Of a stretch of 64,000 nt of DNA, positions 1-7,885 are shown piece after piece. How positions within the stretch are numbered: position 1 is the stretch's first letter; each line of letters begins with the position of its first letter. The DNA comes from Oxalobacter sp. OttesenSCG-928-P03 (GTDB lineage Bacteria > Pseudomonadota > Gammaproteobacteria > Burkholderiales > Burkholderiaceae_D): contig JAJDFZ010000004.1 of the NCBI GenBank assembly GCA_030269625.1, forward strand, positions 1-64,000, in the 5' to 3' direction. The notes beneath the pieces were generated by a model that did not search any database, was not told the DNA's origin, and saw only the letters and a program-made list of their open reading frames with translations. A program made the position numbers and the translations under genes.

Positions 1-191
1 CCTGTCTCGAATTCCCGGTTTTTCTGCGCTTCCGACCTGTGCAAGGCATACAAACCGGCTCCCGCATGGGTATCGATATAGAAAACGGCCGCTTCCTTTT
101 GGCAGGCATACTGCAAAACCGCAAGCAGGACAACATGCTTGAGTACATCTGCATGATTGCCTGCATGAAACGCGTGCCGGTAACTGAACAT
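1..191 (-). CDS. rlmJ: 23S rRNA (adenine2030-N6)-methyltransferase RlmJ, N-terminal part
   Basis: Only the first 63 codons are present; the gene runs off the left edge. The translated start contains FSYRHAFHAGNHADVLKH and then YIDTHAGAGLY, the typical opening of RlmJ (YhiR): an N-terminal segment followed by the first SAM-binding strand. The family methylates N6 of A2030 in 23S rRNA and is dispensable in most bacteria. An AAGGA ribosome-binding site lies at 198-202, seven bases before the ATG. The LysR gene upstream is on the same strand, 54 bases away, with no terminator visible between them. Identity is well supported although the catalytic part is outside the window. Confidence 0.87.
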   Translation of the reverse strand, partial: MFSYRHAFHAGNHADVLKHVVLLAVLQYACQKEAAVFYIDTHAGAGLYALHRSEAQKNREFET

Positions 192-245
192 GGTGAATCC
201 TTATAAAAATGGCTGTCACCATCATACCGCGGATTTGACCTCGCC

Positions 246-1121
246 TTAAAAGAGTTCCAGAAAAAGCCTTGCTGCTGCGGACAGACGCTTGCCGGTGCGC
301 CAGACAATTGCCGAGGAGGATTGCAGTACACAATCCGTAATGGTCATGCGGTGAAAATCTTCCGGAGGACGAAGCGATAATGTGGATTCCGGCAGAATGG
401 CAATGCCAAGGCCACGATCCACCAATGAAAGGATTGCCGCAATTTGATCGCTTTCACAGAATATATGCGGTGTAAGATTGGCCATACGCATCTGGTCCAG
501 CACCATATCGTGAGAATGGGCTCCTTCCTGACGATGCATCATGATCAACGGCACTTCTGCCAACTCCTGCAGTGAAATGGTTTTCTGTTCTATCCGTTTT
601 TCATCATTTTTATGCGTCACGGCCACCCAGGCCTCTGTTAAAAGCGGGATGGCATCGTAGGAGCCCGCCGGAACAGGCAGCCTGACGATGCCAAACTCGA
701 TCACATGAGCATCAAGCAACTCCAGAATACGATAGGTATTGCCTCCCCGCCAGTTGAAACGCACATGAGGATATCTCTCGCTGAACGTTTTAATGCGATC
801 CGGCATAAAGAGACCACCAATCGCGGCAGGACTTCCCAGAGAAAGCACGCCATGAATGCCATGCTCCATATTGCGTATTTCCTCGGCTGTCGTGCCGATC
901 ATGTCAAGAATCTGGGAGGCTCGCTGATAAAAGGCATGCCCTGCCTGTGTCAACCGCAAGTGGCGGGTATTTCGCTCAATCAGTTTCACCTCCAGTTCTT
1001 CTTCCAGAAGCTTTAGCTGCAAACTCAAAGGCGGTTGCGAAATATGCAGCCGCTCAGCAGCTCTGCTGATATTCCCTTCTTCTGCAATGGCACAAAAATA
1101 GCGTAACTGTCTTAAGTCCAC
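246..1121 (-). CDS. LysR-family transcriptional regulator
   Basis: A 291-aa protein of normal LysR length. Residues 1-60 form the winged helix-turn-helix (MDLRQLRYFCAIAEEGNISR, then AAERLHISQPPLS), and residues about 90-290 form the periplasmic-binding-like effector domain. It is divergent from the micro-ORF/transporter unit, with about 130 bases between the start codons, the usual layout for a LysR protein controlling its neighbour. The control region at 1136-1210 is repeated in front of the reductase gene at 2606-2680, so both units are probable targets. The effector is unknown; a keto acid or another organic anion is a reasonable guess from the targets. Confidence 0.9.
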   Translation of the reverse strand: MDLRQLRYFCAIAEEGNISRAAERLHISQPPLSLQLKLLEEELEVKLIERNTRHLRLTQAGHAFYQRASQILDMIGTTAEEIRNMEHGIHGVLSLGSPAAIGGLFMPDRIKTFSERYPHVRFNWRGGNTYRILELLDAHVIEFGIVRLPVPAGSYDAIPLLTEAWVAVTHKNDEKRIEQKTISLQELAEVPLIMMHRQEGAHSHDMVLDQMRMANLTPHIFCESDQIAAILSLVDRGLGIAILPESTLSLRPPEDFHRMTITDCVLQSSSAIVWRTGKRLSAAARLFLELF

Positions 1122-1135
1122 TTATCCCCCCTGAG

Positions 1136-1210
1136 ATTTATACGCAAATCATATAAATATGCAACAAAAAAAGTATTTTTAATATATATCAAAAATCACT
1201 ACACTGCAAT
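1136..1210 (+). promoter_or_regulatory. Duplicated control region, copy 1 (LysR/transporter divergent promoter)
   Basis: This segment matches 2606-2680 along its whole length, at a constant offset of 1470 bases. Positions 1163-1190 are identical to 2633-2660 (28 bases). Both copies end in TACACTG-AAT, where TACACT could be a -10 box. Just upstream lies ATTTATA-N9-TATAAAT, an interrupted palindrome of the kind LysR proteins bind. Repeat and palindrome are seen directly; binding by the adjacent LysR protein is inference. Confidence 0.65.
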
Positions 1211-1252
1211 TGAGAGTTCCAATTCTCATTCACTCAACATAAGGAGGACAAC

Positions 1253-1348
1253 ATGAAACACATTATTGATTTCGTCAAAAACCACGGACTGGCGCTGGTG
1301 GTTGTCGTCGCCTTTCTTTCCTGTCTTTTACAGGTAGTGCAGGTGTAA
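1253..1348 (+). CDS. 31-aa hydrophobic micro-ORF resembling the transporter N-terminus
   Basis: The reading frame starts with ATG behind a strong AAGGAGG site (1241-1247) and encodes a single-span hydrophobic peptide. It begins MKHIIDFVKNHGLALVVVV; the transporter 72 bases downstream begins MKRIIDFAKNWTLPLAIVI. It is therefore either a truncated duplicate of the transporter start or a small membrane protein translated ahead of it. It is the first frame of the transporter unit and has the best ribosome-binding site in the cassette. No function can be assigned. Expression is likely from the start signals, but whether the peptide matters is open. Confidence 0.45.
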   Translation: MKHIIDFVKNHGLALVVVVAFLSCLLQVVQV

Positions 1349-1365
1349 CAGGCTGAAGAACAAAC

Positions 1366-1422
1366 CGGAAAGTACTGCACCGGGCTTGCCAATATCGAAA
1401 ACATACTGGAGAACGTATCATG
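1366..1422 (+). repeat. Leader repeat, copy 1 (before the transporter ATG)
   Basis: These 57 bases end with the ATG of the transporter gene. They align without gaps to 4349-4405, at roughly three quarters identity by eye, and both copies end in an ATG. Copy 2 lies after the LUD gene, where no transporter follows. This suggests a segmental duplication followed by loss. Confidence 0.5.
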
Positions 1423-2367
1423 AAACGCATTATCGATTTTGCCAAAAACTGGACTCTGCCACTGGCGATTGTCATCGGTACAGCAGGCTTTCCTGTTTGG
1501 GGTTATTTTTCCTTCCTTTTGCCATATCTCATTTTTGCAATGCTGCTTTTGACTTTCTGCCGCATTCCATTAAGTGAGATCCGCTTCAACGCCATGCATT
1601 TCTGGCTGCTGGCTTTCCAGCTCGGCGGCAGCATACTGGCCTATGTCATTGTCAGCCCATTCAATACTCTCCTTGCTGAAGCCGCCATGGTCTGTGTCAT
1701 TGCCCCGACTGGAACAGCCGCTGCCGTCATCACCCGAAAACTGGGCGGCAGCGCTGCCAGCCTCACCAGCTTTGCCATCCTTTCCAATCTTGGGACGGCT
1801 GTTGCCGCGCCAATCCTTTTTCCGATTGTTCACCCGGCAGAAGGCAATATCGGATTTCTGGCGGCTTTCTTTATCATCATTCAGAAAGTCTTTCCGCTTC
1901 TGATACTGCCGTTTATTCTTGCCATGCTGCTTCGCCGCTTTACGCCTCGCCTGAATGAAAAACTGAGCGGCCTGCAGGAGTGGGCATTCTACATGTGGGG
2001 GATCACGCTGATGATTGCGGTCGCCAAAACGGTGAATTCTCTGGTTCATGATCCGGACGGCGGAATGACAGCTGTCTGGTTGGGTCTGACCGCACTTGTT
2101 GTCTGCATCCTGCAGTTTGTCGCAGGAAAACAACTGGGGGGACGTTTCTTTCAGGATCGCATCACCGGAGGGCAGGCGCTGGGACAGAAAAATGCCGTTC
2201 TCAGTCTCTGGATGGCGGATACCTATCTGACTCCGATCGCCTCTGTTGCTGCCAGTGCTTACCTTGTCAGCCAGAATCTTTTCAACTCCTGGCAACTCTG
2301 GATGACCAGAAAAGAACAGGGAAAAAACGCAAAAACCGAATCAATGGAACTTCCCGTCTTAAGGTGA
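1420..2367 (+). CDS. BASS-like (bile acid:sodium symporter superfamily) transporter
   Basis: A 315-aa very hydrophobic protein with about nine to ten predicted membrane spans, the size of BASS-family symporters. Features include a Gly/Ala-rich APTGTAAAVITRKLGG stretch near residues 95-110 and GQKNAVLSLWMADTYLTPIA near residue 255, both consistent with the crossing-helix regions of that fold. BASS proteins bring organic anions into the cell with sodium; one member, PanS, has been linked to ketopantoate uptake in Salmonella. The PanE-type reductase downstream makes a 2-oxo acid a plausible substrate, but this is inference. A strong terminator follows at 2395-2424. Family assignment is moderate because no single motif is decisive. 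Confidence 0.6.
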   Translation: MKRIIDFAKNWTLPLAIVIGTAGFPVWGYFSFLLPYLIFAMLLLTFCRIPLSEIRFNAMHFWLLAFQLGGSILAYVIVSPFNTLLAEAAMVCVIAPTGTAAAVITRKLGGSAASLTSFAILSNLGTAVAAPILFPIVHPAEGNIGFLAAFFIIIQKVFPLLILPFILAMLLRRFTPRLNEKLSGLQEWAFYMWGITLMIAVAKTVNSLVHDPDGGMTAVWLGLTALVVCILQFVAGKQLGGRFFQDRITGGQALGQKNAVLSLWMADTYLTPIASVAASAYLVSQNLFNSWQLWMTRKEQGKNAKTESMELPVLR

Positions 2368-2394
2368 TGCCAGGTATACCGCTTCCAAAAGTGA

Positions 2395-2424
2395 CAAAAA
2401 GCCTCCTCAAAAGGAGGCTTTTTG
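2395..2424 (+). terminator. Intrinsic terminator after the transporter
   Basis: An 8-bp stem, AGCCTCCT (2400-2407) with AGGAGGCT (2412-2419), loop CAAA, followed by a T run. A matching A run on the 5' side could let it act in both directions. It ends the transporter unit before the second promoter copy. Confidence 0.85.
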
Positions 2425-2720
2425 CATATGAGCGGCAATCAGAAGAAATCCACCAGCCTTAAAACCAGCTCGCGTTGCAGATTGAGTAATCCAGGACATT
2501 TCCGTATTGGCTATGTCGAACCCTGTTTTTTCTCTTCTCACATGAGCGAACGCATGATTTTGCCGATTTATCTTTATTTCACAAGGCAAAGTTATCTCAT
2601 GCTCAATATATAGCAAAAACATATAAATTTTAAACAAAAAAAGTATTTTTAATATATATCGAAGCTGGATACACTGGAATCAAAGATTATTTTTATTTTA
2701 AATAACAAAAGGAGAACACC
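2425..2720. other. Spacer with no convincing gene before the reductase promoter
   Basis: Apart from the terminator at its left edge and the promoter repeat at 2606-2680, this stretch shows no reading frame with a ribosome-binding site or coding character. An AGGAG site at 2711-2715 serves the reductase gene. Confidence 0.6.
2606..2680 (+). promoter_or_regulatory. Duplicated control region, copy 2 (reductase/LUD promoter)
   Basis: Second copy of the segment at 1136-1210, with 28 identical bases at 2633-2660 and the same putative -10 box TACACT at 2670-2675. It lies 40 bases before the ATG of the PanE-type gene. The palindrome seen in copy 1 is partly kept (ATATATA and ATATAAAT around a short spacer). 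It probably puts the reductase and LUD genes under the same control as the transporter. Confidence 0.62.
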
Positions 2721-3695
2721 ATGAAAATCTGTATTTTTGGAGCTGGCGCCATTGGCGGCTATATGGCCGTACAACTGGCTGAGGCCGGAGCGGATGTGTG
2801 TGCCATTGCTCGTGGTGACCATCTGAAGGCCATACAGAAAAACGGACTCACACTGCTGATGGACGGTAAGGAAAAAAACGTCAAAATCCCGGCCAGCGAT
2901 AATCCGGCTGATTTTGGCCATCAGGATTATGTTATCTGCGCGCTCAAGGCGCAGCAATCACACGAAAGTGCCAGAAAATTCGCGCCCTTGCTCGGGCCGG
3001 ATACGGCAGTCGTTACGGCCATGAACGGCATTCCCTGGTGGTATTTCTACAAGGAGGGCAGTCAATTTGAAGGGCGCTATCTGGAATCGGTCGACCCGGG
3101 TGGCGAGCAGTGGAAGCATATAGGCCCTGAAAGAGCCATTGGCTGCGTTGTCGATCCGGCAACGGAAGTCGTTGCTCCCGGTGTGATCGAACACCACGAA
3201 TTTAACCGTTTTATCCTGGGCGAGCCTGATGGCAGCCAGTCTGAACGGATAACAAAACTGGCTGATATGTTCAAAAAGGCCGGATTTGATGCGCCTGTCA
3301 GGGATGCGATTCGCTGGAATGTGTGGTTAAAACTCTGGGGCAATGTCTGTTTCAATCCGATCAGTGCCCTGACGCACACAACGCTGGATCGGATTACGCA
3401 AGGCCCCCTGCGCGAACTGTGCATCAAGGCCATGACAGAAACCCGGGCTGTCACTGACTCACTCGGGGTAAATATTCCTGAAGAAATGATGACGAGACGC
3501 CTGGATGTTGCAGGCACTGCCGTAGGGCATAAAATGTCCATGTTGCAGGATATTGAACGCCATCGCTCGCTGGAAATTGATGCACTGGTAACAGCGGTAC
3601 AGGAACTGGGGCGCCTGACAGGCGTGCCGACACCGACCGTAGATGTACTGCTGGTCCTGGTACAGGAACTCGGGCGTAAAGAAGGGCTTTACTAA
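2721..3695 (+). CDS. 2-dehydropantoate 2-reductase family protein (ApbA/PanE-like)
   Basis: 324 aa with a Rossmann NAD(P)-binding start (KICIFGAGAIGG, residues 2-13) and a helical C-terminal domain containing WNVWLKLWGNVCFNPISALT near residues 197-216, which holds the family's catalytic Lys and Asn region. True PanE reduces ketopantoate to pantoate with NADPH in pantothenate synthesis; many paralogues reduce other 2-oxo acids. The insertion around residues 100-140, containing NGIPWWYF, is typical of paralogues rather than of compact PanE proteins. It shares an operon with the LUD gene 29 bases downstream and is preceded by the duplicated promoter. I therefore leave the gene symbol blank: a catabolic or detoxifying role is as likely as vitamin synthesis. 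Confidence 0.82.
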   Translation: MKICIFGAGAIGGYMAVQLAEAGADVCAIARGDHLKAIQKNGLTLLMDGKEKNVKIPASDNPADFGHQDYVICALKAQQSHESARKFAPLLGPDTAVVTAMNGIPWWYFYKEGSQFEGRYLESVDPGGEQWKHIGPERAIGCVVDPATEVVAPGVIEHHEFNRFILGEPDGSQSERITKLADMFKKAGFDAPVRDAIRWNVWLKLWGNVCFNPISALTHTTLDRITQGPLRELCIKAMTETRAVTDSLGVNIPEEMMTRRLDVAGTAVGHKMSMLQDIERHRSLEIDALVTAVQELGRLTGVPTPTVDVLLVLVQELGRKEGLY

Positions 3696-3724
3696 GGAAA
3701 CTGACATTCTCAGGGAGAAGAGAT

Positions 3725-4318
3725 ATGGACTACACGACAATCAGACATAATTTTGAATACCACGGATTTTCAACCCAGCTATTTGCAACCGGAGAAGAAG
3801 CCAGGGATTATCTTGTGAATACGCTGCAATGGCAGACGATTGGCTTTGGCGGCAGTGTGACACTGCGCGAGATAGGACTTTTCGATGCACTGTCGGCGAA
3901 AAACATCGTAGTCTGGCACAACAAGGTTTTTTCTGAAGAGGTCAGACGGCTGGCTAATGCGACCAGCATTTATATTACCAGCGCCAATGCGATAGCCGAG
4001 ACCGGCCAGATCGTCAATATTGACAGAACCGGCAACCGTGTCGCCATGACCGCTTTCGGGCCGAAAGCCTGCTACTACGTCGTGGGGAAAAACAAGATTA
4101 CTCCCACGCTGGCCGAAGCCCTGGACCGGGCCAAGAATGTGGCGGGACCTCAAAATGCCAAACGCGTCAGGGCCAAGACACCCTGCGCCAGAGACGGAGA
4201 CCGGTGCTACAACTGCAACACCCCGGAAAGAGTCTGTCGCATGACGATGATCATGGATCGCCCGCCTTACGGCATGCAGTCTGAAATCATTTTCATTGAC
4301 CAGGATCTGGGATTGTAG
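3725..4318 (+). CDS. LUD-domain (LutC/YkgG-like) protein with C-terminal Cys cluster
   Basis: 197 aa matching the LUD fold: GFGGSVTLREIG near residues 38-49, then alternating strands with SANAIAETGQIVNIDRTGNR near residues 81-100. LUD proteins include LutC/LutB of L-lactate oxidation, but most single-domain members are uncharacterised. The C-terminus carries four cysteines, C154, C161, C164 and C171, within CARDGDRCYNCNTPERVC, which looks like a metal or Fe-S site. The gene ends the reductase operon and is followed by a strong hairpin shared with the convergent cheD. Its substrate is unknown; the context suggests a small oxo or hydroxy acid. Confidence 0.78.
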   Translation: MDYTTIRHNFEYHGFSTQLFATGEEARDYLVNTLQWQTIGFGGSVTLREIGLFDALSAKNIVVWHNKVFSEEVRRLANATSIYITSANAIAETGQIVNIDRTGNRVAMTAFGPKACYYVVGKNKITPTLAEALDRAKNVAGPQNAKRVRAKTPCARDGDRCYNCNTPERVCRMTMIMDRPPYGMQSEIIFIDQDLGL

Positions 4319-4348
4319 TGCCACTGTGACAGGCACGGTGAAAAAAGT

Positions 4349-4405
4349 CGGAAAATGCTGTATCCGGACTACCGATACCGAAAATATACTGAAGAAAGCG
4401 TCATG
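4349..4405 (+). repeat. Leader repeat, copy 2 (after the LUD gene)
   Basis: Gapless partner of 1366-1422, ending in an ATG at 4403. The frame that follows does not resemble the transporter and runs into the terminator, so this copy seems to be a relic. Confidence 0.45.
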
Positions 4406-4445
4406 CTTTGGGCCAACGAAAATAAGTTTCTCTTGAAAGCAATAA

Positions 4446-4472
4446 AAAAGTCTCCGGAAACGGAGACTTTTC
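4446..4472. terminator. Bidirectional terminator between LUD gene and cheD
   Basis: Perfect 11-bp stem AAAAGTCTCCG (4446-4456) with CGGAGACTTTT (4461-4471) around a GAAA tetraloop. A and T runs on both sides serve both converging transcripts. Confidence 0.85.
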
Positions 4473-4489
4473 TGCATATCGTCCCGCGA

Positions 4490-5095
4490 TCAGAACAGAT
4501 CGACAGAACCCGCCACCGGCTCGCGCCTCAGACGGTTTGCATAATCCTGTTCGCGGTTGGCGATCGTGTTGTTGTTCAGTCGCCTGAGTTTCTTGACCAG
4601 TACCCTGCCTGTTCTTGGGAAAAAGTAGACCTTGCGTGGATAAACATCTTCCAGATCTTCTGCCACAACCCGGATTCTTTCCGTTTTCAGGTAGTCCCGG
4701 ACAAACTGGGCATTGCGATGACCGACGTTAATGGTACTGAAACTGCTTAAGACATGCCCGCCGCCAAATACCTTGGCTTCCAGGTTTTCCCGGCGTGCGC
4801 CTGCCTTCAGCAAATCATTGACCAGCACCTCCATGGCATACGTCCCGTATCGCATCGAGGCAGAAAGCAGTCCTTCACCATCATTGCTGTCCGGTAGCAT
4901 GAAATGGTTCATTCCGCCCACGCCGGAAACACGGTCACGAATACAGGCAGACACACAGGACCCCAGCACCGTGACAATGACCATGTCCTTGGGCGTGAAG
5001 AAATATTCTCCCGGGAGAATCTTTGCGGCATCAATATCAAATGACCGGTCATAATAGATATTGGTCGCAAACTGATTTTCTGCAGTTGTACTCAT
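4490..5095 (-). CDS. cheD: Chemoreceptor glutamine deamidase CheD
   Basis: 201 aa. CheD deamidates specific glutamines of methyl-accepting chemotaxis proteins and, in some species, works with CheC. The catalytic cysteine is in LGSCVSAC (C47) and the histidine in GGMNHFMLP (H64); GGGHVLSSF is also conserved. Its ATG overlaps the cheR stop by four bases, so the two are translationally coupled. No cheB, cheA, cheW or receptor gene lies nearby in the window. The C-terminal tail beyond residue 165 is basic and less conserved. Confidence 0.93.
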   Translation of the reverse strand: MSTTAENQFATNIYYDRSFDIDAAKILPGEYFFTPKDMVIVTVLGSCVSACIRDRVSGVGGMNHFMLPDSNDGEGLLSASMRYGTYAMEVLVNDLLKAGARRENLEAKVFGGGHVLSSFSTINVGHRNAQFVRDYLKTERIRVVAEDLEDVYPRKVYFFPRTGRVLVKKLRRLNNNTIANREQDYANRLRREPVAGSVDLF

Positions 5096-6000
5096 GTATC
5101 TGCGCTTTTCTCCGTTTCAGTTACGGACCTGCCGGCAGCACCTGCTGAAGGCGATGACAGCTTGTACACGGTTTTGCCTGCCAGCTTGAAATCATTCGTC
5201 ACATACGTGAAATTCTCGGAATGCCCGGCAAATAAAAGGCCATCCGGCTTCATCAGCGGAGCAAACCGGGAAAGAATCTTCCCCTGGGTCGGCTTGTCAA
5301 AGTAAATCATAACATTTCGACAGAAAATCACATCAAAGGGACCTCTTATCGGCCAGCTGTTTTCAAGCAGGTTGACCTGGCGATACGTGATCAGATCCCG
5401 TAATTCCTGTCGTGCCCGGACCATGCCGGCATGTTTTCCTTTCCCGTTCAGGAAAAATTTCCTGAGCCGTTCCTGCGGCATTTTTTCAACTTTATCACTA
5501 CTGTATATACCGTTGGCCGCAGTCCTCAGTACGTTTGTATCAATATCTGTTGCAATAATCTGCACCGGCGGCTTCATGGAGTTAAACGCCTCGCATAACG
5601 TGATCGCGATGGAATAGGGTTCTTCACCAGTTGAGCTGGCAGAGCACCATACGGTAAAAAGCCCGTCGCCCCGCTTTTTCTTGGCGTGCTCAGCCAGGAT
5701 CGGGAAATGCTGCGCCTCGCGGAAAAAGGATGTCAGGTTGGTTGTGAGAGCATTGGTAAAGGACTCCCACTCGTTTTCCATCTTGCCGCCTTCAAGCTGA
5801 TCCAGGTAGGCACCGAAATCCTTGTAACCCGTTGCGCGCAGGCGACGGGCGATCCGGCTGTAAACCATTTCTTCCTTGCTGTCAGCCAGCGTGATCCCCG
5901 CTCTTTTGTATATCAGCGAACGAATACGTCTGAAATCATTGGTCGTGAAATCAAACTCTTTGGGTGTGCGCAAATTGTTGCTGCTGTCTTCTTTTGCCAT
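5092..6000 (-). CDS. cheR: Chemotaxis protein methyltransferase CheR
   Basis: 302 aa with the usual two-domain CheR layout: a helical N-terminal domain (residues about 15-85, [19 protein letters not shown]) and a SAM-dependent methyltransferase domain with [17 protein letters not shown] near residue 120 and [13 protein letters not shown] near residue 225. It methylates receptor glutamates during adaptation. It forms a two-gene operon with cheD, which deamidates the same receptors. The usual third partner, the methylesterase cheB, is absent from both flanks. The 3' extension after the GHSEN motif is short and low in complexity. Confidence 0.95.
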   Translation of the reverse strand: MAKEDSSNNLRTPKEFDFTTNDFRRIRSLIYKRAGITLADSKEEMVYSRIARRLRATGYKDFGAYLDQLEGGKMENEWESFTNALTTNLTSFFREAQHFPILAEHAKKKRGDGLFTVWCSASSTGEEPYSIAITLCEAFNSMKPPVQIIATDIDTNVLRTAANGIYSSDKVEKMPQERLRKFFLNGKGKHAGMVRARQELRDLITYRQVNLLENSWPIRGPFDVIFCRNVMIYFDKPTQGKILSRFAPLMKPDGLLFAGHSENFTYVTNDFKLAGKTVYKLSSPSAGAAGRSVTETEKSADT

Positions 6001-6345
6001 CTCTGTCAGGCCCTTATTTCAGCTCAGGAATCTGTCTTGCAACAAAAACATTTCAGATCAGCCTGGTTTAACACTATTGTAAGGCTTTTTCGAAAATATT
6101 GCCTAACGCCAACTTTTTATAATCTTAACCTGTTTCTTCAGGATTGGTGAAAAGTTGTCAATATATTTTCAACAAAAAGAAAATAAAGCCGGATATTTCC
6201 TTTTATAAGCCGTTAAAATGCACACATGAGCAGTACAAAAACGCTGTTGCCGCAATGCTTTCAGGATACCTTCGTCATTTGCCACACCTCCTGGACTGCA
6301 TTTGGCCGGTTTTATATTTTTTCTTTATAAGCATATTTTTGACCC
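6001..6345. other. Divergent intergenic region between cheR and the sensor kinase
   Basis: An AT-rich spacer holding the promoters of the cheRD operon (leftward) and the kinase-regulator pair (rightward). TTGTCA and TTGACA-like hexamers occur near 6155-6165 on the two strands, but no hexamer pair with good spacing stands out. No reading frame with coding character was seen. Confidence 0.5.
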
Positions 6346-7848
6346 ATGAGAGACAGTCAGTGGCTTACTGCCCTCTTGCAGACATCATTTGATGAGATTT
6401 ACATCATTGATGGCCAGACTTCGCGCATTATTCATGCCAGTGAATCCGCCTGCGCCAATCTGCAAAGACCGTTTGACGAACTGCGTGGCCTGCCTTTCGC
6501 CGCCCTGGCAGCTTCATCAGCTGAAACACAGCTTGAACGCCGGCTGCGCTCTTTGAACCGGCGCACGCAAAACAAGGAAAAAAGTAACGAACCACTCAGC
6601 TTCAGTGCTGTTCTGGTCAGAAAAAACGGAACGGCCTACCCTATTCTTCTGCGCCTGCAAAAATGCGAAGTCAATCAGATACCGGTTATCATCGCTGTCG
6701 GACAGCCCCAGGCCTCCCCAAAAAAAGAAGATACCGACGAGCCATCCGGAGTCAATCCGTTCAAAACAGCGGATATGCCGTCAGACATCAACACGCCCTG
6801 GCTGGTTTATCAGATCATCCGGAAAAATGACGGCAGCATTTCTTTTCCTTATCTGAGCGGCGGCTGCGAAAATCTCCTGGGTATTACGCAGGAACAGCTT
6901 CATGCCAACCCGGATCTCTTTGTGTCATTTATCCTTCCCCAGGATCGTGATTCCTACATTGAATCCATGACCGATTCTGCCATTTACATGAAAAGCTGGA
7001 ACTGGGAAGGCAGAATCTGGGTTGATTCCGTCAAGGAAATCCGCTGGATCAATCTGCTCGCTGCCCCGCACCAGCTGGATGATGGCAGCGTGCAATGGGA
7101 AGGGATCATGACGAACATCACGCAAAGCAAGCATGAAGAAATGGAAATCAAGCTTTCCAGAACCCGGCTTGCCGAGCTTTCCGCGCACGTTGAAGAGGTC
7201 AAGGAACAGGAGCGGACCCAGATTTCGCGGGAAATACACGATGATCTGGGCGGCAACCTTACTGCCATCAAAATGGCGCTGGCCCTTTTGGCAAAACGCC
7301 TTCCCAAAAACCGCCCGGAGCTGTCCGAAAAAGCGGAATATGTTGACCAGCTGGTAGACCGGACCATTGAGGCCGCTCATCGTATTGCCAGCAACATGCG
7401 TCCAAGCATCCTGGATATCGGCATTGTTGCCGCACTGGAATGGCAGACAGATGAATTCATGCGCCAGTCCGGCATCCCGTGCACCTTTGAATCAACCATC
7501 TCGGAAATTCAGCTCCAGCCGGCGCAATCCACCGCGCTTTTCCGTATTGCGCAGGAAGCACTCACCAACATTGCCCGCCATGCTGAAGCCAGCAAAGTCT
7601 CGATCCAGTTGACAACCAGCAAGGCTCATGTCCAGCTCCGGATTATTGATAACGGGAAAGGCATCACCGTGGCAGACCGCATGAAGCCGCAATCTTTTGG
7701 CATTCGCGGCATGATTGAGCGTGCACACTCGCTTGGCGGAAAATTATCCTTTGACTCAACACCGAAAAAACGAAATGCCATTACTGTTGTGATACCGTTT
7801 ACCGACATGTTTTTTGACTCTGAAATAAGCCTGCCGGTGAAGAACTGA
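6346..7848 (+). CDS. Cytoplasmic PAS-PAS sensor histidine kinase, NarL/DegS type
   Basis: 500 aa without membrane spans. Two PAS-like regions (about residues 8-115 and 150-262, the second ending in VQWEGIMTNITQSKHEE) precede a HisKA_3 dimerisation domain with the phospho-acceptor histidine H298 in SREIHDDLGGNL. A GHKL ATPase domain follows, with EALTNIARHA, IDNGKG and FGIRGMIERA. Kinases of this class pair with LuxR-type response regulators, and one is encoded 37 bases downstream. The lack of membrane segments points to a soluble signal such as redox state or a small ligand. No cofactor-binding residue could be identified. Confidence 0.92.
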   Translation: MRDSQWLTALLQTSFDEIYIIDGQTSRIIHASESACANLQRPFDELRGLPFAALAASSAETQLERRLRSLNRRTQNKEKSNEPLSFSAVLVRKNGTAYPILLRLQKCEVNQIPVIIAVGQPQASPKKEDTDEPSGVNPFKTADMPSDINTPWLVYQIIRKNDGSISFPYLSGGCENLLGITQEQLHANPDLFVSFILPQDRDSYIESMTDSAIYMKSWNWEGRIWVDSVKEIRWINLLAAPHQLDDGSVQWEGIMTNITQSKHEEMEIKLSRTRLAELSAHVEEVKEQERTQISREIHDDLGGNLTAIKMALALLAKRLPKNRPELSEKAEYVDQLVDRTIEAAHRIASNMRPSILDIGIVAALEWQTDEFMRQSGIPCTFESTISEIQLQPAQSTALFRIAQEALTNIARHAEASKVSIQLTTSKAHVQLRIIDNGKGITVADRMKPQSFGIRGMIERAHSLGGKLSFDSTPKKRNAITVVIPFTDMFFDSEISLPVKN

Positions 7849-7885
7849 CCATACTCCTTTTATCTGATATCCATACAGGAAAACC

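Noticed and set aside
1570-2295. 241-codon minus-strand frame inside the transporter
   Set aside because: Exactly antisense to a clear membrane protein; composition follows the other strand and there is no start signal.
2422-2613. 63-codon plus-strand frame after the transporter
   Set aside because: No ribosome-binding site, no coding character, and it lies directly behind a strong terminator.
4355-4750. 131-codon plus-strand frame over the cheD end
   Set aside because: Crosses a terminator and is antisense to cheD; no ribosome-binding site.
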